Part shown: positions 1-11,168 of the stretch, piece by piece
How positions within the stretch are numbered: the first letter of the stretch is position 1
Layout of the letters: each line of letters opens with the position of its first letter
NCBI RefSeq assembly: GCF_016086655.4
Contig: NC_052137.2
Span: forward strand, 18,825,041-18,889,040
Source of the DNA: Lepeophtheirus salmonis
Taxonomy: Eukaryota > Arthropoda > Copepoda > Siphonostomatoida > Caligidae
Reading direction: 5' to 3'
Length of the DNA stretch: 64,000 nt
Made by a program: the position numbers and the translations under genes
The notes under the pieces: generated by a model
The model's input: only the letters and a program-made list of their open reading frames with translations
Databases searched by the model: none
Told to the model about the DNA's origin: nothing

Positions 1-52
1 TTATTTTATTGAGGGGGGTTACAACTTTTCCACCCTACTCTCTGCGGACGCC
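1..52 (+). repeat. GC-rich tail of a dispersed minisatellite repeat
   Basis: A short GC-rich string (G-run, 'ttacaac', a C-rich stretch, then 'ctctgcggacgcccctg') resembles the strings that end the AT-rich minisatellites at 24050-24095 and 37035-37078. The window edge probably cuts through another copy of that family. There is no coding potential. Confidence 0.5.
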
Positions 53-59
53 CCTGTTA

Positions 60-290
60 ACAGTCGGTCCTTCAATTTTCATTAAATCAAATAATATATG
101 CATTAAGAACATTGCACAATGCACATATCTTGCAAAAAATATTCATGTTTTCATTATGATGCAAAATAAAAAAGCTTTGTTTTATAATTTATTCTATCAT
201 ATATCGAAATAATTCTAAGACGGGGGGGAAATCTCAATGACGTCACGAGGGTTTTGATTTAACCTTTTTAACCCATAGGGTCATGATACT
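60..290 (+). repeat. Dispersed repeat family R1, copy 1
   Basis: Homologous by eye to 57400-57650 and 60440-60730. Shared landmarks in order are a run near 'tcggtcctt', 'aaataatatatgcattaag', 'cattgca', 'cttgcaaaaaatattc', 'ttttcattat', a TGACGT-containing block, then 'gggttttgatttaacctt' (matching 'gggatcaattttacctt' in copy 3). This copy has a perfect TGACGTCA palindrome at 238-245. The GGACCGA-like strings near the ends of the other copies suggest a MITE with decayed terminal repeats, but I could not fix its ends. Confidence 0.55.
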
Positions 291-299
291 AGCCAAAAA

Positions 300-1055
300 C
301 TTGGTTTTAAAGACACGGGGGATATTAGTTCTCTCTGCATGGTCAACTATTTGTCGTTTTAGATGTTGTTGGATCTGTCGACAGTCAAATGTTACTTATA
401 GGAATAAAGGATGATTCGGTTACCATGGACTTGAAATCGTCGAGCAATTTTCTTTCTTGGCTAGTTCGGGTGGCCTTTATTTTGTCTGTAAGGATTTTTC
501 TTACGGTATGACTTTATCCTCAGGTAAGTGTTGGTGGCCCTCCAGATTGTTACAAGACTTACTTGGCGCTCTTTGGCTTTTCTGTGTCCTGGGCAAGCCA
601 ATTTGATGATGGGGTTCCTTCGAGTCTCCTACATCGTGAATACATGTTTTAAATTAAAAGTTGCACAACTAATTTAAAGCTAATGCTCAACCTCTCGCTT
701 TAAAATTGATATAACCGAGTTCAATGCATTTTTCATTGTTTAGGTTGTAGTTAAACATAGTACAGATATACCTGAACGTCCCTGTAAGAATGATAAATTA
801 ATGCAGTTTGTGCAAATCGGTAATTGAAACCGGAATTATTTAGGAAAAACCATCGTTTTTAATAACTAAGACAACATCAACAATCAAGACATCACGTGAA
901 AAGCACTGTTTTCATTTTGATCAAAACAATTTCCCTCCGAACATTTTCACTCAATAAATATTTAATTATGAAAATAATTAATAAATACTTAATTACTTAT
1001 GTAAAATAAATCATTTTTTTAATTATGTTGATTATTTTTAGAACTTTAATTACAT
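300..1055. other. No recognisable feature
   Basis: AT-rich unique-looking sequence. I see no ORF of note, no transposase motif and no RNA gene. Confidence 0.5.
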
Positions 1056-1059
1056 ATGT

Positions 1060-1300
1060 CGCTCGTCATCCCAAAAACAAGTTAGAATGATTTACACTAC
1101 TTAAAGTGGCCAAAAATGACCCTCACGTTAAATTGACATATATTATTTGTAAGTCCATATCGGAACCAATATAAGTTTCTTAAATAAAGTAAAGGTTTTA
1201 AACTCTAGTTGAAATGCTTGGAAATCTTAACACATCCAACAAATTCGTATATAAGCCTATAATATACTAAAAATAGTCAATGAAATATTGGGTTGTATGT
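1060..1300 (+). repeat. Dispersed repeat family R2, diverged copy
   Basis: Shares order and wording with the copies at 7350-7500, 7800-7950, 37080-37170 and 61030-61700: 'aacaagttagaatgat', 'gtggccaaaaatgaccctcac', 'aaattgacatatattatttg', 'aatataagtttcttaaata' and 'tgaaatattgggttg'. It is non-coding and of unknown class. It runs directly into the tandem hairpins at 1304-1414, whose 'tcaatgaaatattgggttg' string also occurs in the 61 kb copy as 'ccatgaaatatttggttgg'. Confidence 0.5.
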
Positions 1301-1303
1301 AAT

Positions 1304-1414
1304 TTCATTGACTTATTTGAGTATATTATAGGCTTAAATAAGTCAATGAAATATTGGGTTGACTTATTTCATTGACTTATTTGAGTATATGATGGGCTTA
1401 AATAAGTCAATGAA
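1304..1414. repeat. Tandem 64 bp repeat, each unit a perfect hairpin
   Basis: Two units with a 64 bp period. Unit one has arms 1304-1318 (TTCATTGACTTATTT) and 1336-1350, its exact reverse complement. Unit two has the same 15 bp arms at 1368-1382 and 1400-1414. Loops are 17 bases and differ slightly. Downstream of each unit comes 'atattgggttg'. A partial unit precedes them at about 1275-1302. Confidence 0.9.
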
Positions 1415-1544
1415 ATATTGGGTTGTATGTAATTTCTTGGGGATTTTTTTCATTTCTTGATTTTTGATCGATATTGTTTTCATATTCTTAAACTATACAT
1501 TTGTTTGATATAATTTTTAAAATAACAAGTAGTAGATGGTGCTT

Positions 1545-2195
1545 TGTAATTTTGCATTAAGTTTGTTTGCATTAGGAAATGTTGCCTAAACTATTTTGCC
1601 TCAAGGATAATTCGCCTTAATATATAAATGAATGAAGTTAATACGTCGTTGATATTTTTTGGTTGAAATTGATATTTCCTTTGAATTTTTGATGTAAAAA
1701 AAGCAATATTTATTAATATAAAATGCATTCTGTGTGAATAATGATGAATTTATACTCATAGCTCATGAGTATTTTCCAATCATGTCTAATGATAATTAAA
1801 AACTAAGAAATCCTTAGAAATGATTCTATTCGAAATATTTTCGTGTTTATTTATTTTTGATTTCTTACTATACTAATTTATGAAATATTTGATCTCTTGT
1901 TCGGAGTCATCACATAGTGAAATTTTGTTGGTGTATGCAATGAAATTTTGGAGCATGGCTCTATCATTTTTCCAACAAAAAACAACCATTTAATGTTTTT
2001 TATCTGAAAATACACATTATTTTTTCTGATAAAAAAAATCCAACAGAACATCAATTTTAACCAAAAATAATCAAAACAAAGTATATATCTCATTTTTATT
2101 TATGAATTACGATGAAACACCCTTGAGGGAAAATGGATTTAAAGCAAAATGTCCGGAGGCAAAATAGTTTAAATCAAAATTACTTTGTGCAGCAG
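1545..2195. repeat. Segment flanked by diverged inverted repeats
   Basis: The stretch near 1585-1620 contains 'aaactattttgcctcaagg'. The reverse complement of about 2115-2180 contains 'aaactattttgcctccgg' followed by 'attttgctttaa'. These look like the two arms of an inverted repeat enclosing about 500 bp with no transposase frame. It may be a MITE of unknown type. Ends and target duplication were not resolved. Confidence 0.35.
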
Positions 2196-2485
2196 TAGAC
2201 AGGTCTTTAGATTTAAGTTTTTGTCTACATTTAATGGTATTTGGTAGATTAACAAAAACCAAAAGCAATAGACGGAATTTTAAAGTATTTTAAATTTTAA
2301 AGGATAAGTAAATTTTAGATATGTGTATAATTACATTTTGCTTTTTAACAGATAAATATCAATATTCTAAGGACTTAGTCCTTTTTTAAAGGTTATTTTG
2401 TTGCTGTTACTTTTATGTGTTTAACTTGAGGAAAATAAACCGCCCAAATTTGGGGCGAAGAAAAAAAAAAGGAATTATACTTATT

Positions 2486-2560
2486 TACATTATAATGTAA
2501 TACCCGGCATTTTCTAAAGTTATTAGACGTCGTCAAACCGACAAACTTTTCCATAAAAAA
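2486..2560 (-). repeat. Short dispersed repeat R3, copy 1
   Basis: 'taatacccggcatt...aagttattagacgtcgtcaaaccgacaaac' aligns with 5434-5500 ('taatacccagcattggcaagtattattaggcttcgacaaacagataaac'). On the minus strand the core reads AATGCCGGGTATTA, which resembles the hairpin near Helitron 3' ends (GCAACGCCGGGTAAC at 35651). That link is inference. Confidence 0.4.
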
Positions 2561-2924
2561 GTAAAAGAAATCATCCTTGTTACTCACTGTTTGTGATGAG
2601 CACACTCAATACTTAGATGATAGATGTTCTTTCCTCAAGAATGAAAGAATAATAATATTAGCTTGAGAAAAAAAAAATGATATTACGTTATGACTGACAA
2701 GACCAGGTATAATTTAGTCTCTATGGCACTATCTGGTCTATCCTTCGCTATACCCACACGATGTTACATACAGAATGCAAGCTTGATTTCGTTGACTACC
2801 TTATTATTTCTTAGATCAAAAGTATGAACATGATATACATCAGGGAGTGCTATATTTACTGCACCTCTATAAACGCTCAATAATACACGTAAAAAGCCTG
2901 CAATATTTTATTTATATTAGTTTA

Positions 2925-3794
2925 AGTAAAAAGTTCTGAACGTTTTCGCTGGATGTCTTTCGTGAGCTATATCTCACGAGTAATGCATTGTATAAAAAAA
3001 GTTTAAAATATGTTTCAAGGTTAAGCGTTTCCTTAAAAAAAAGATAAGTTACAGTTTTGTCTTTGGCGAAGCCAGTTGAGTGTTAAAGTGTTCCAAAATG
3101 GAAGTAAAAAAAAGAAAATTCAAATTTTTCTTTCGTGTCACAACGACTATATTGAAAAGGCAGAGCAGGTGGCCTACAAAAATGTGCTGCTTATATACGC
3201 ACTACAGTGTCAAATGCAACAACAAAGCGGTGGTTCCAACGATTATGTTCTGGTAATATGGACGTCGAAAATTAGGCACGCTCTGGTAGGTCAATCATCG
3301 AAAATGTGGATCAAGTAATAGAAATCGTCGAGTTAGACCACCATGCGAGCACTTATTTGGAAACATTTACATAAGACTGGCCATAAGAAAAAGCTTGATG
3401 TATGAATGACACACGAATTGACGCTTAAGAACAATCCAAATGTTGTTTGTGAATCTTTGCTGAAAATGCTGTGGCAATTAAAAAGGGTTCACATAAGAGA
3501 ACTTTCTATCGCACCTATCGAGTATTCCTGACCTAGCACCAAGCGATTATCACCAAGCCTTTGTAAAATCCTCTTGCTGGTTCAAAATAGCCTCAAGGGA
3601 GGCTTGTGAAAATGAGCCATTCAAGTTTTTCACCTACACGGACGAAGACTTCTTCAATCGTAGAATTATGAAATTGTCTTCAAAAGCAATACATTTATCG
3701 AACAAAGCAGTGGATATTTGATAAAAATCGATAATCCTAAATATGTTAATTTCATTGTCAAAATAAAGCGAAAAAACTATCAGAACTTTTTACT
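2925..3794 (+). mobile_element. Mariner-like element with both terminal inverted repeats, transposase decayed
   Basis: The left end AAGTAAAAAGTTCTGAACG and the reverse complement of the right end AAGTAAAAAGTTCTGATAG are near-identical inverted repeats, about 870 bp apart. Between them lies broken mariner transposase on the plus strand. An N-terminal part around 3076-3318 runs into a block at 3290-3350 reading GRSIIENVDQVIEIVE, the classic mariner linker and second DNA-binding segment. HLHKTGHKKKLDV follows in a shifted frame. Near 3560-3720 comes a C-terminal block (NSLKGGL-like, EPFKFFTYTDEDFFNRRIMK). The catalytic DD34D core is largely missing, so the copy is internally deleted as well as frameshifted. 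The total is shorter than the about 1.3 kb of an intact mariner. No functional product is expected. Confidence 0.85.
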
Positions 3795-3799
3795 TTTCT

Positions 3800-5430
3800 T
3801 TTCATTACTACAATGTATCTTCTCAGATCAAATATAGGTACATTTTTATTAATATGATTTATTTTCTCCAACCAACAAACATAAACATTATTTTTTACTC
3901 GCTAGAATAATTATTTTCCTTACTTTAGACTTTTTCAGTACAAATTTTTTTAAAAACCTTACAAAACAAAAAATGTTTCAAACACTTTAGTTAAGTTATA
4001 TCGACTTACCGGACACTCCGATTGTATCTCATGGTCTCATTATGAAATGCCCTAATGCCCTTAATGGAACATACTTTTAGGTTGAAGGAAGCCAGAGTTA
4101 ATGTTATAATAAATACCCAGGAGTGAAACTTAAATTTATTAATTAAAAGTCATTTATATAAAAAAGTTAAAATTCTTGTCGGAGTTGAAAATGACACAAG
4201 ATTACATAAAAAGCCTTGTAATTAATGTTTGCTATACCTGTTAGAAACTTGAAATTTACAAAGTTTACAATTTTACATAATTTATTTTGTTTTAAATGTT
4301 TTATTTCATATGAAAGTATGATCACTCTTCCAGTTGGTGTAGACTTAAAGTAAGTTCTAAGTCTTTGGCAACGTTCGAATATTATTAGGGAAGGGCAGGT
4401 AGGAATACAGTCTTTTTAGACCAATACATCACTATATCTTTGTAAAGAAAAAAACTAAGTATACCGATTAAAAAAAGTTTAGTGTGTGTGCTCTTTTTTT
4501 TTTCCTATTTTTTTTTGTTAATTATTTATAAGTAGTGGAGATGTTAGCATCTTCCTCTAAAAGAAAAATTCTCGTCTATCTTTGGTGTAAACTTAATATC
4601 CACCAGGCATAATAAAATGAGTATATATGAATTTAAATATAATTATAATATTTTCCCTTCTTTAATGCTGTTTTCAATGTAGAAAAAACTATAAAATTAT
4701 AGCAAAAAAAAAAAAAAATACATAAAATAATTATATAATAGGCAGCTGGTAGTAACAATGGTTTATAAAAATCCCATTTTTATCCATAAGTCATTACCTG
4801 ACATGAAAAAAGTAATTCTTAAACCTTTATTATTATTCTTCATATATTTATTGGGTAGTTACGTGTGAGTGTTGACATAAAAAACGGAAGGTAATATTCT
4901 TGGGGAATTATCTTTTATGTTATTAAACCAAAATTTGTCTATTAAACGACTCCATTTACTTCAGGAAATGTCGGGTACTACGACTAGTCATAAATATTTC
5001 AAACTTTTAAAGTGTCCCCATATTTTTAGTTCATTAAAGTGTGTAAATTTCAAGTGTCCATCCCGTATACCCGTAATTATTTTTTGGAGCTAAAAATAAG
5101 AAAGTATATATATTTTTTAACCCTTTTTCGACGCAAAAACTGCACATAGAACCTGCGACATTGATTAATGAGAGACTCTCTACTAAAGATTATGTTAAAT
5201 AAAATTTTTTGGAATAAATTTTGTGATAAAGGAATACGCAAAGAAAGAAAAATACATTTAATGTAATGTTTTAAACAGGAAATTATAACTTACTCTACCC
5301 TTCGTGCTCAAAGTAACTAAAATAAGGTATGATCGAAGAAAAAAGTAAATTTATGTGGAGCAACATAAAAACAATCTTTATTTTTTTTTTTTTTTTTTTG
5401 ACAATAAATTAGAAATAATATTTTAAAAAG
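3800..5430. other. No recognisable gene; low-complexity AT-rich sequence
   Basis: Holds several homopolymer runs (poly-A at 4704-4718, poly-T near 5380-5399). I see no transposase motif, RNA gene or long ORF. Confidence 0.5.
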
Positions 5431-5433
5431 TCG

Positions 5434-5500
5434 TTTATAGGGATAATACCCAGCATTGGCAAGTATTATTAGGCTTCGACAAACAGATAAACTGTACTTT
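5434..5500 (-). repeat. Short dispersed repeat R3, copy 2
   Basis: Second copy of the repeat at 2486-2560. On the minus strand it reads 'ttgccaatgctgggtatta', again resembling a Helitron 3' subterminal hairpin. Confidence 0.4.
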
Positions 5501-5869
5501 AATTACAATTTTGTGGTCCCGTTATTTTAATGAAGCCTCTGAATTGGACGAAAACGCCGTCCTACAAAACAATCTTTGATAAATGAGGTTATCGTAAATA
5601 TAACTTGTATAATTCCTATAGACTTTAATTATGCCTAAAATAATAATAAAGATATTTGAAGTTTTACTAAACAAATTAATATAATAAACTCTGATACTTT
5701 ATGATAGTACTAATGAAAATGAAGCCTTGAGGATGTAGACAGGACGGGTAATAGACACTGATCCAATGTAAAAAGGTAAAGTATTTGTAAAATATCTGAG
5801 ACACAAACTGGCTTTGGTTACTCGAACTTTTACTAATCCGAAATTATATATTTTTAAATATTTATTTAA

Positions 5870-5990
5870 CAGCCTGATTGAGTTGCACTGATTCAGTATA
5901 AGTAAACATTATGTTGTTAAAATTACTCCATCTGATCTAGAAATAGTCCTTGAAGTCGATATACAATAATTCAATTTCGTTGTAGCTTCT
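5870..5990 (-). repeat. SINE body fragment
   Basis: 'gagttgcactgattcagtataagtaaac' and 'actccatctgatctagaaa...cttgaagtcgatatac' match the tRNA-unrelated body of the SINEs at 8244, 15690 and 20826. The tRNA-like head, expected to the right, is unrecognisable here, so I call it a decayed or truncated copy. It lies next to the MLE fragment at 6032. Confidence 0.65.
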
Positions 5991-6031
5991 ACATTGAACT
6001 ACTTCGTTCCATAATTCCTTAGATCTTAAAT

Positions 6032-6295
6032 TTAGATCTCCTTGTCCACAGTAGACGGATGCCCCCTTTTCTTCTTGGTGTACTTTAACATCTTCATCAT
6101 TGGGGTTATCTTAAAGGCCTCCATGATAACTTTGGTGGGTTTTTCCTTAAGGTTGAAACGTTTTTTGAGCCTACAAGCAGTAGGCATGCTGACGTTTAAG
6201 GCCTTCAAGATGTCCAAGGTGGTCCAATTGTTGCGTCTTAAATTGCTTCCATTCCGACATATATACAGAATTTTTGTTTTCAACATGCACATCAA
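6032..6295 (-). pseudogene. Mariner-like transposase, DNA-binding N-terminal fragment
   Basis: An 87-codon open frame. It shows a first helix-turn-helix (TLDILKALNVSMPTACRLKK, about residues 26-45), a short linker where the usual GRPR-like motif has degraded, and a second helix-turn-helix (MMKMLKYTKKKRGHPSTVDK). This is the paired-like bipartite DNA-binding layout of Tc1/mariner transposases. The frame stops right after it and no catalytic domain follows on the minus strand, where the SINE fragment at 5870-5990 lies instead. It is therefore a truncated remnant. The overlapping plus-strand ORF at 6042-6329 is a shadow. Confidence 0.75.
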
Positions 6296-6299
6296 TCAA

Positions 6300-6825
6300 A
6301 AGCTTAAAATCAAAGTTATTCAAAAATAATCTGAACTTTAAGATTTAATCAACAAAACCTATTCAAAACTCTATTTTTAGAAGGTGTCATTACTTTTTCC
6401 ACACGCTGGACATTTCCACCAACCCCAGTCTCAAGCATGTATTTTCCATTCCTCTAATGAAACGACAATAGTAGTTTCTAGGTCCATATTGTCTGTTTTA
6501 TATATATTTTACTCCGCCAGAACTCTTTCTCTGTCGAGTCTTTCACTATGATAAAAATTTGAAACGTATGTAATTAAAGACTTCCACCAAGTATCTACTT
6601 TATGCTTAAACTCGGACTGTAAGCATTCTATTCATTTCCATTGGTTCTTAAAATTGATTTACACCCTCTGAGATTATTGAGTAGTCTATGTCCGTCTGGT
6701 CGTAGAAACACAATTTAGGCTAATTATCCCAACATCAAATGTATAACTTCTAGATAATAAAAAAACTTATTTCTGTGATTTTTTAGTCTTTTTATTCTTA
6801 TTCTAGCTATTAAATAACTTTAACA
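6300..6825. other. No recognisable feature
   Basis: AT-rich; the sequence between the MLE fragment and the hAT terminus shows nothing I can name. Confidence 0.4.
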
Positions 6826-6827
6826 GG

Positions 6828-6895
6828 CCGTGTGAAATGCACTAGCAGGTATTACTTGGCTCACAGGCCGACTGTTGAGAACCCCTGGTCTAGAC
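6828..6895 (-). mobile_element. hAT-type terminus with 8 bp target site
   Basis: On the minus strand the sequence starts CAGGGGTTCTCAAC (complement of 6874-6887), the common terminus of hAT transposons, and is flanked by GTCTAGAC (6888-6895). That octamer fits the nTCTAGAn consensus of hAT target duplications. I did not find the partner end, so this is a solo or very diverged element extending leftwards. Confidence 0.55.
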
Positions 6896-7130
6896 TGAGT
6901 TTTAATTGAGACCGATCTAAATCGAACTTTTGTTTGAAATATTTTTCAGACCGAACTTTTTGAGAGGACAGAATTAGTGTACCACAGAACAAAACTAATA
7001 AAACCTACATGGAAATCAATAATAGACCGACAAAATCCACCCAGAAGATAAAGATTATTCAATTATTTATTTGTGGAATATGTCATTTCTAATCAGAAAC
7101 ATTATTAGGGATCCTGCCTCATGTCATCAG

Positions 7131-7150
7131 TATATATATATATATATATA
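7131..7150. repeat. (TA)10 microsatellite
   Basis: Twenty bases of uninterrupted TA dinucleotide. Confidence 0.95.
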
Positions 7151-7349
7151 CACGAGTATATGGAATGATGATGATTATAAGCGCACATAATTTGATTACA
7201 GATCTCTTTCTATTTATATCTGTAGGGGAAATTCAATGCCTAGATCTACATAATATGTCTAGATGTATGGTATGGTGAGTGTTTGAGTTTAAGTAATCCC
7301 ATGGTGGAATTATTTTCCACCCCCTTCTTTCTCTCTATAACAAGTGAGT

Positions 7350-7500
7350 ACAATTGTGTCTTGGCAACACAAAAGCAAGCTAGAATACTTTTTCTCAAAA
7401 TTGAATGTAGATTAAATTTGTATTCTTCCACAAATCCTCGTCAATATCGAACAACAACACATAGTTATAACCCTTTCAGCCTGTAGTACATACCAGCCCC
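7350..7500 (+). repeat. Dispersed repeat family R2, copy
   Basis: 'caacacaaaagcaagctagaa', 'atcaatat/gtcaatatcgaac' and 'aaccctttcagcctgtag' match 61037-61150 in the same order and orientation ('caacacaaaagcaagatagaa', 'caatttctatcgac', 'aaccctttaagtctacc'). Non-coding. Confidence 0.6.
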
Positions 7501-7510
7501 GAAATGTATT

Positions 7511-7548
7511 TGCAAATGTGTGTGTGTGTGGGAGGGGGGGGGGGGAGA
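7511..7548. repeat. GT/G low-complexity tract, with TGACGTCA adjacent
   Basis: A short (GT)n run merges into a G-run. Fifteen or so bases downstream, at 7560-7567, is a perfect TGACGTCA palindrome. Confidence 0.8.
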
Positions 7549-7799
7549 TTATATCATTTTGACGTCATCAGAGGAGTTGGGGGTGGGGAAGGGGTTTGAC
7601 CGAATGTTTTATTTCTATTTTTTAATTCCAAATTAGACACAGAAATTAACAATTTTGTATTTTTTTTTTTGGAAGGGATAAAATTTGAGGAAATAACTTT
7701 TCATTTTTTTGGGCAAAACAAACAATTGAATAGCTAAAACTATAAAAAATCTTCAAAAGTGGGCAGTGCAATGGTCCCTGGAACCCCATGTTTTCACAT

Positions 7800-7950
7800 T
7801 ACTGGTGCATCGCGAATTGTACTTACCATAGCCAAAATTGATCCTCACAATAAAAGAATGATAAATTGGCAGTATTATATGAAAAGGGACATATTAAGGC
7901 CCATATAAGTCTTTTAAATCAAATATATAGCTAAATACTGTTTTTATGTT
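7800..7950 (+). repeat. Dispersed repeat family R2, second part
   Basis: 'ccaaaattgatcctcacaataaaagaatgat', 'cccatataagtcttttaaatc' and 'atagctaaa' match 61525-61630 ('caaagttgattgtcaccataaaagaatgag', 'atataagtattttaaatc', 'atagctaaaa'). Confidence 0.6.
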
Positions 7951-8243
7951 GACGCACAACAAATATTTAATACATACTTTATGAATAATTTAGACTAGAA
8001 AATAATTGATCAATTGGATTATGATTAGATTATACTTAATATTAAGACAATAACATTGTTTTTACAAACAAAATCCTAAAAATACTCATTATTAGGGATG
8101 TATAAACATGATCAGCCTTAAGCTAATGCAATCTGTATTCCTCACATCCATTAGACCCTGCGCTAGATTAAAACTAAATTAATTTTTTTTCTACAGAAAA
8201 GATCAGTTGAGTAAAATAAGATTTTTTTTTCAAATAAAAAATT

Positions 8244-8400
8244 ACAATAACTCCATCTGACTAACGATTTGTTTTTGAAGTCCATATACATGAAATATAT
8301 TTCCTTCTCTGGGAGTGACGGAGTATCGAACCTATGTCACTTGAGGTTATAAAAATTGTTTATCCCTAAGGCATTGAACTTTGAGCTAAATAATGTCATC
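8244..8400 (-). repeat. tRNA-derived SINE, copy A
   Basis: Read on the minus strand, an A-box-like TAGCTCAAAGTTCAATG (complement of 8372-8388) is followed about 40 bases later by a B-box-like GGTTCGATACTCC and the tRNA-like 'gtcactccc' (8311-8332). Then comes the shared SINE body (TATGGACTTCAAAAACAAAT, 'agtcagatggagtta'). The head is about 85 nt, slightly longer than a tRNA. Pol III internal promoter boxes imply RNA polymerase III transcription. No ORF, as expected for a SINE. Confidence 0.8.
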
Positions 8401-8469
8401 ATTTATGTAAGCCAGTGACGCCATCCTCCATTTATCTGGGCTATTTTGGTGTTATAAATAGTGATGGGA

Positions 8470-8720
8470 AGATTTTAAAAAAAATCCAATGCAATTTTAG
8501 TAAAAATTCCAGAATTTTAAAATTAAATTTTTTGAAAAAAAAATTTAAAAAAGTTAAAGAAAACTATTAATTTTTTTTTACAAAAATCTACAACTATTCA
8601 CATAAAAATTCAAAAATCCAGGGCTGGTCCCAAAATAAATTTTTTTGAGAAAACAATTTGCAAATATTAAATTTTTGGGATTTTTTTTTATAAGTCTCCA
8701 GCTGCTCCCAAAAAAAAAAA
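8470..8720. repeat. AT-rich interspersed minisatellite, copy 1
   Basis: Degenerate repetition of 'aaattttttgaaaaaaaaattt', 'aaaaatctacaactattcac' and 'aaaaattcaaaaatcc'. The same vocabulary recurs at 23640-24100 and 36475-37080. The open frames on either strand here are low-complexity artefacts. Confidence 0.65.
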
Positions 8721-9899
8721 AAATATATATACGACTAAATACTAATATTGTTGCAATGTCAGTAGCTGCATTTTCCATATTTTTTATGTATGGGTCATTC
8801 CATGGTAAATTCACATTTTTTTTAATTAATAGGATTTAAATAAAATGTAATACGCCAAATGAAATTTAAGATTTCTAACCAAATGCAACTCTTAGTTTTG
8901 AGCTCTTTCTCCTGTTGAATTTGATAAATAAATGTTTTTAAGATCCTTTCGTTTTGGATTAAAGCTCGTTAACAACTCATCTGATGAATGCATTTACGTA
9001 ATACATCATTTGATAAGTATTATTTTATGCAACAAAATACTATAGACAGTTTTTTTATATTACGTTATATTAGATATGTTTGACCTTGGTAATAATTTTT
9101 GAGGTTAAATATCTCAAATCGTATCCTCTGATTTAAAAAAACCTTCATTGGATATATATAAAACTAATGTCTCACTTTAGAAAAAATAATTAGAGTTGTA
9201 AATCTGTAGTTTTGGGATATATGATCAGTTTATTTTGGTCCCATTGGTTATTTTGGCATTTAAACCCCATTCAAGTATAATATTCACAGATCTGTTTCAG
9301 AATAATGGGGCATTTGACATAGGAAATATTATTCTAATTGCATTTAAAAAATATCAAAAGAGTAAATTGTCCATAGAATGAACAATATAATAAACCTATT
9401 CATATAAGTAATTTTGACGCCGTATTGATAATTTTTGTGGCCAAGCCCTCCCTGCACCCCAATAATGAAGCTAGCAGTGCCTTTGCGTCTAAGTATGTTC
9501 TTATGAAACAATAAGCTTATTTATACATATTATAGAATATGTCTAACTCATTATTCAGATATACATACATACATAATCAAAAACTAATTATTTAACTAAT
9601 TAAGTGTATTTGTTCAATATCAGTACAGCATGAAAGCTTATTCAACAAGAAGTCTCGAGAAGAAATACATCGGAAATGACGTATTTATTTGTTCTAAAAC
9701 AAGAATATATCCATATTAATTTGTGAGCATACAGATAAAACAATTAGTCTGTTGTATATCTAGACAAGATATTCCAAGAATAATATTTAATAAGTAATGA
9801 ATCCTAAGTATTTCTTAGGGTGTGAGTTTTTTTGTGGTCGGCAGTCTGAACTTTGTTTTATAATTATTTTATAAAGTTGTCATCATCATTCTATATGTA

Positions 9900-10600
9900 A
9901 AGGGTGGTTCAGATAAATTGGGAAAATCTTTGAAGGCTTATAACGAAGGAACAAGATGGGGGTAGAACAATAATTGTTTTATTCTTAGAAAGCTAAATTT
10001 AATCAAATTCAATTATTCAACTTGAGATCCCCCGCTCTTGATAACCTCGGCCCCATGGTGCCAGAATCCAGCATTGTCATTGTAAGTGTAATGAACTTCT
10101 TAAGAGCCTTCACAGATGAATGCACATGCCTCATATTTGACCCACCATCAGAGATATAAATCGAATGGGTTCAGGTCCAGACTATTTGCTGGCCGAAAAT
10201 CCGGGTTCCTAAAATATAGACATTTTGTGGCCAAGACATCCTGCACTTTTTTTTACTTGTGTACGGGTGTACTGTCTTGCTGAAAGATGTAATTTCTTCC
10301 TGGAGCTACTCCTCTATCCATCCAGGGAATGTAAAAGTGCAAAACCAGAACCAACACAATGAAAAAACTGGATCTGCACGAGGTAACCCAGGCCTGCCAA
10401 AGTTTCCAGGTGTATGAGATTTGGCTGCTGTCAAATTCACGAGCAAGGTCAACGACGTTCACTTTGTCTCTTCTGCCTTCAATGGCTCCTTTAACTGCCT
10501 CCACTAATCTCTTGATCCGGACCTTGTGGAAATTTTTGGTCTGCCTCTCACAGTCAGCTGGTACACAGTACAATGGTTAATATCAGCTATCTGTTATATC
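9900..10600 (-). pseudogene. Mariner-like transposase with internal deletion
   Basis: Minus strand, N-terminus on the right. RQTKNFHKVRIKRLVEAVKG and REFDSSQIS form the GRP-linker and second helix-turn-helix region. The frame then jumps to GRNYIFQQDSTPVHK, the block with the second catalytic Asp (QQDxxPxH). Beyond a frameshift comes SLDLNPFDLY, the third Asp block (SPDLNPLDY in the family), and a C-terminal SLKKFI...GPRL tail. The first catalytic Asp region is absent. The first helix-turn-helix is not visible. Several stops and shifts are present. The left edge 'agggtggttcagataaattg' at 9901 looks like a mariner terminus, but I could not find its partner. Confidence 0.8.
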
Positions 10601-11168
10601 ATTTTAGGGGGCGAAAATGAATTACTGCAATAAAGAAGAGAACCTTCCACATTCCAAATAGCTTAGTGCAGGGAAAATATTATAAATATATTCAAATACT
10701 TAAATGTTTTTAAGCAATATACACCAGAAATTTCAAACCAAATCACAAAAGAGAATTCTTCTTTTTCATAGACCACAAAAAACGAAACAATCGGTTTTAT
10801 CACTAAATTGCGTTTCTTTTCCCCAGAAAAATATAATCCCTACTATATTTTATATTTACTAAAAATGATTTTATTTCTTTGAAAAATTGCATACTTTATT
10901 TTATCAGAGAAATAATTTATCTCATATTGTATTTGGAGAAAATGTAATATCAGTCGTAAAAACTAAAAAAAGTATTCAATGGATCTACGAGTCTAGGAAC
11001 TTGTGTTTTTACAATTATTCAACCCTCAGTTTCGACATAAATGTATCATTTTTTTGAAGATTTTTTTTATAATTTTTTGATGGAGAGGAAAAAATAGTTA
11101 AATTTTATATAAATTTATAAGAACATTTAAATATTATTATTTTTATTTCTTATGTTAGAGTGTTATAA

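Noticed and set aside
1253..1440. CRISPR-like repeat array
   Set aside because: Only two hairpin units with nearly identical loops in a eukaryotic repeat context; no spacer diversity and no cas genes.
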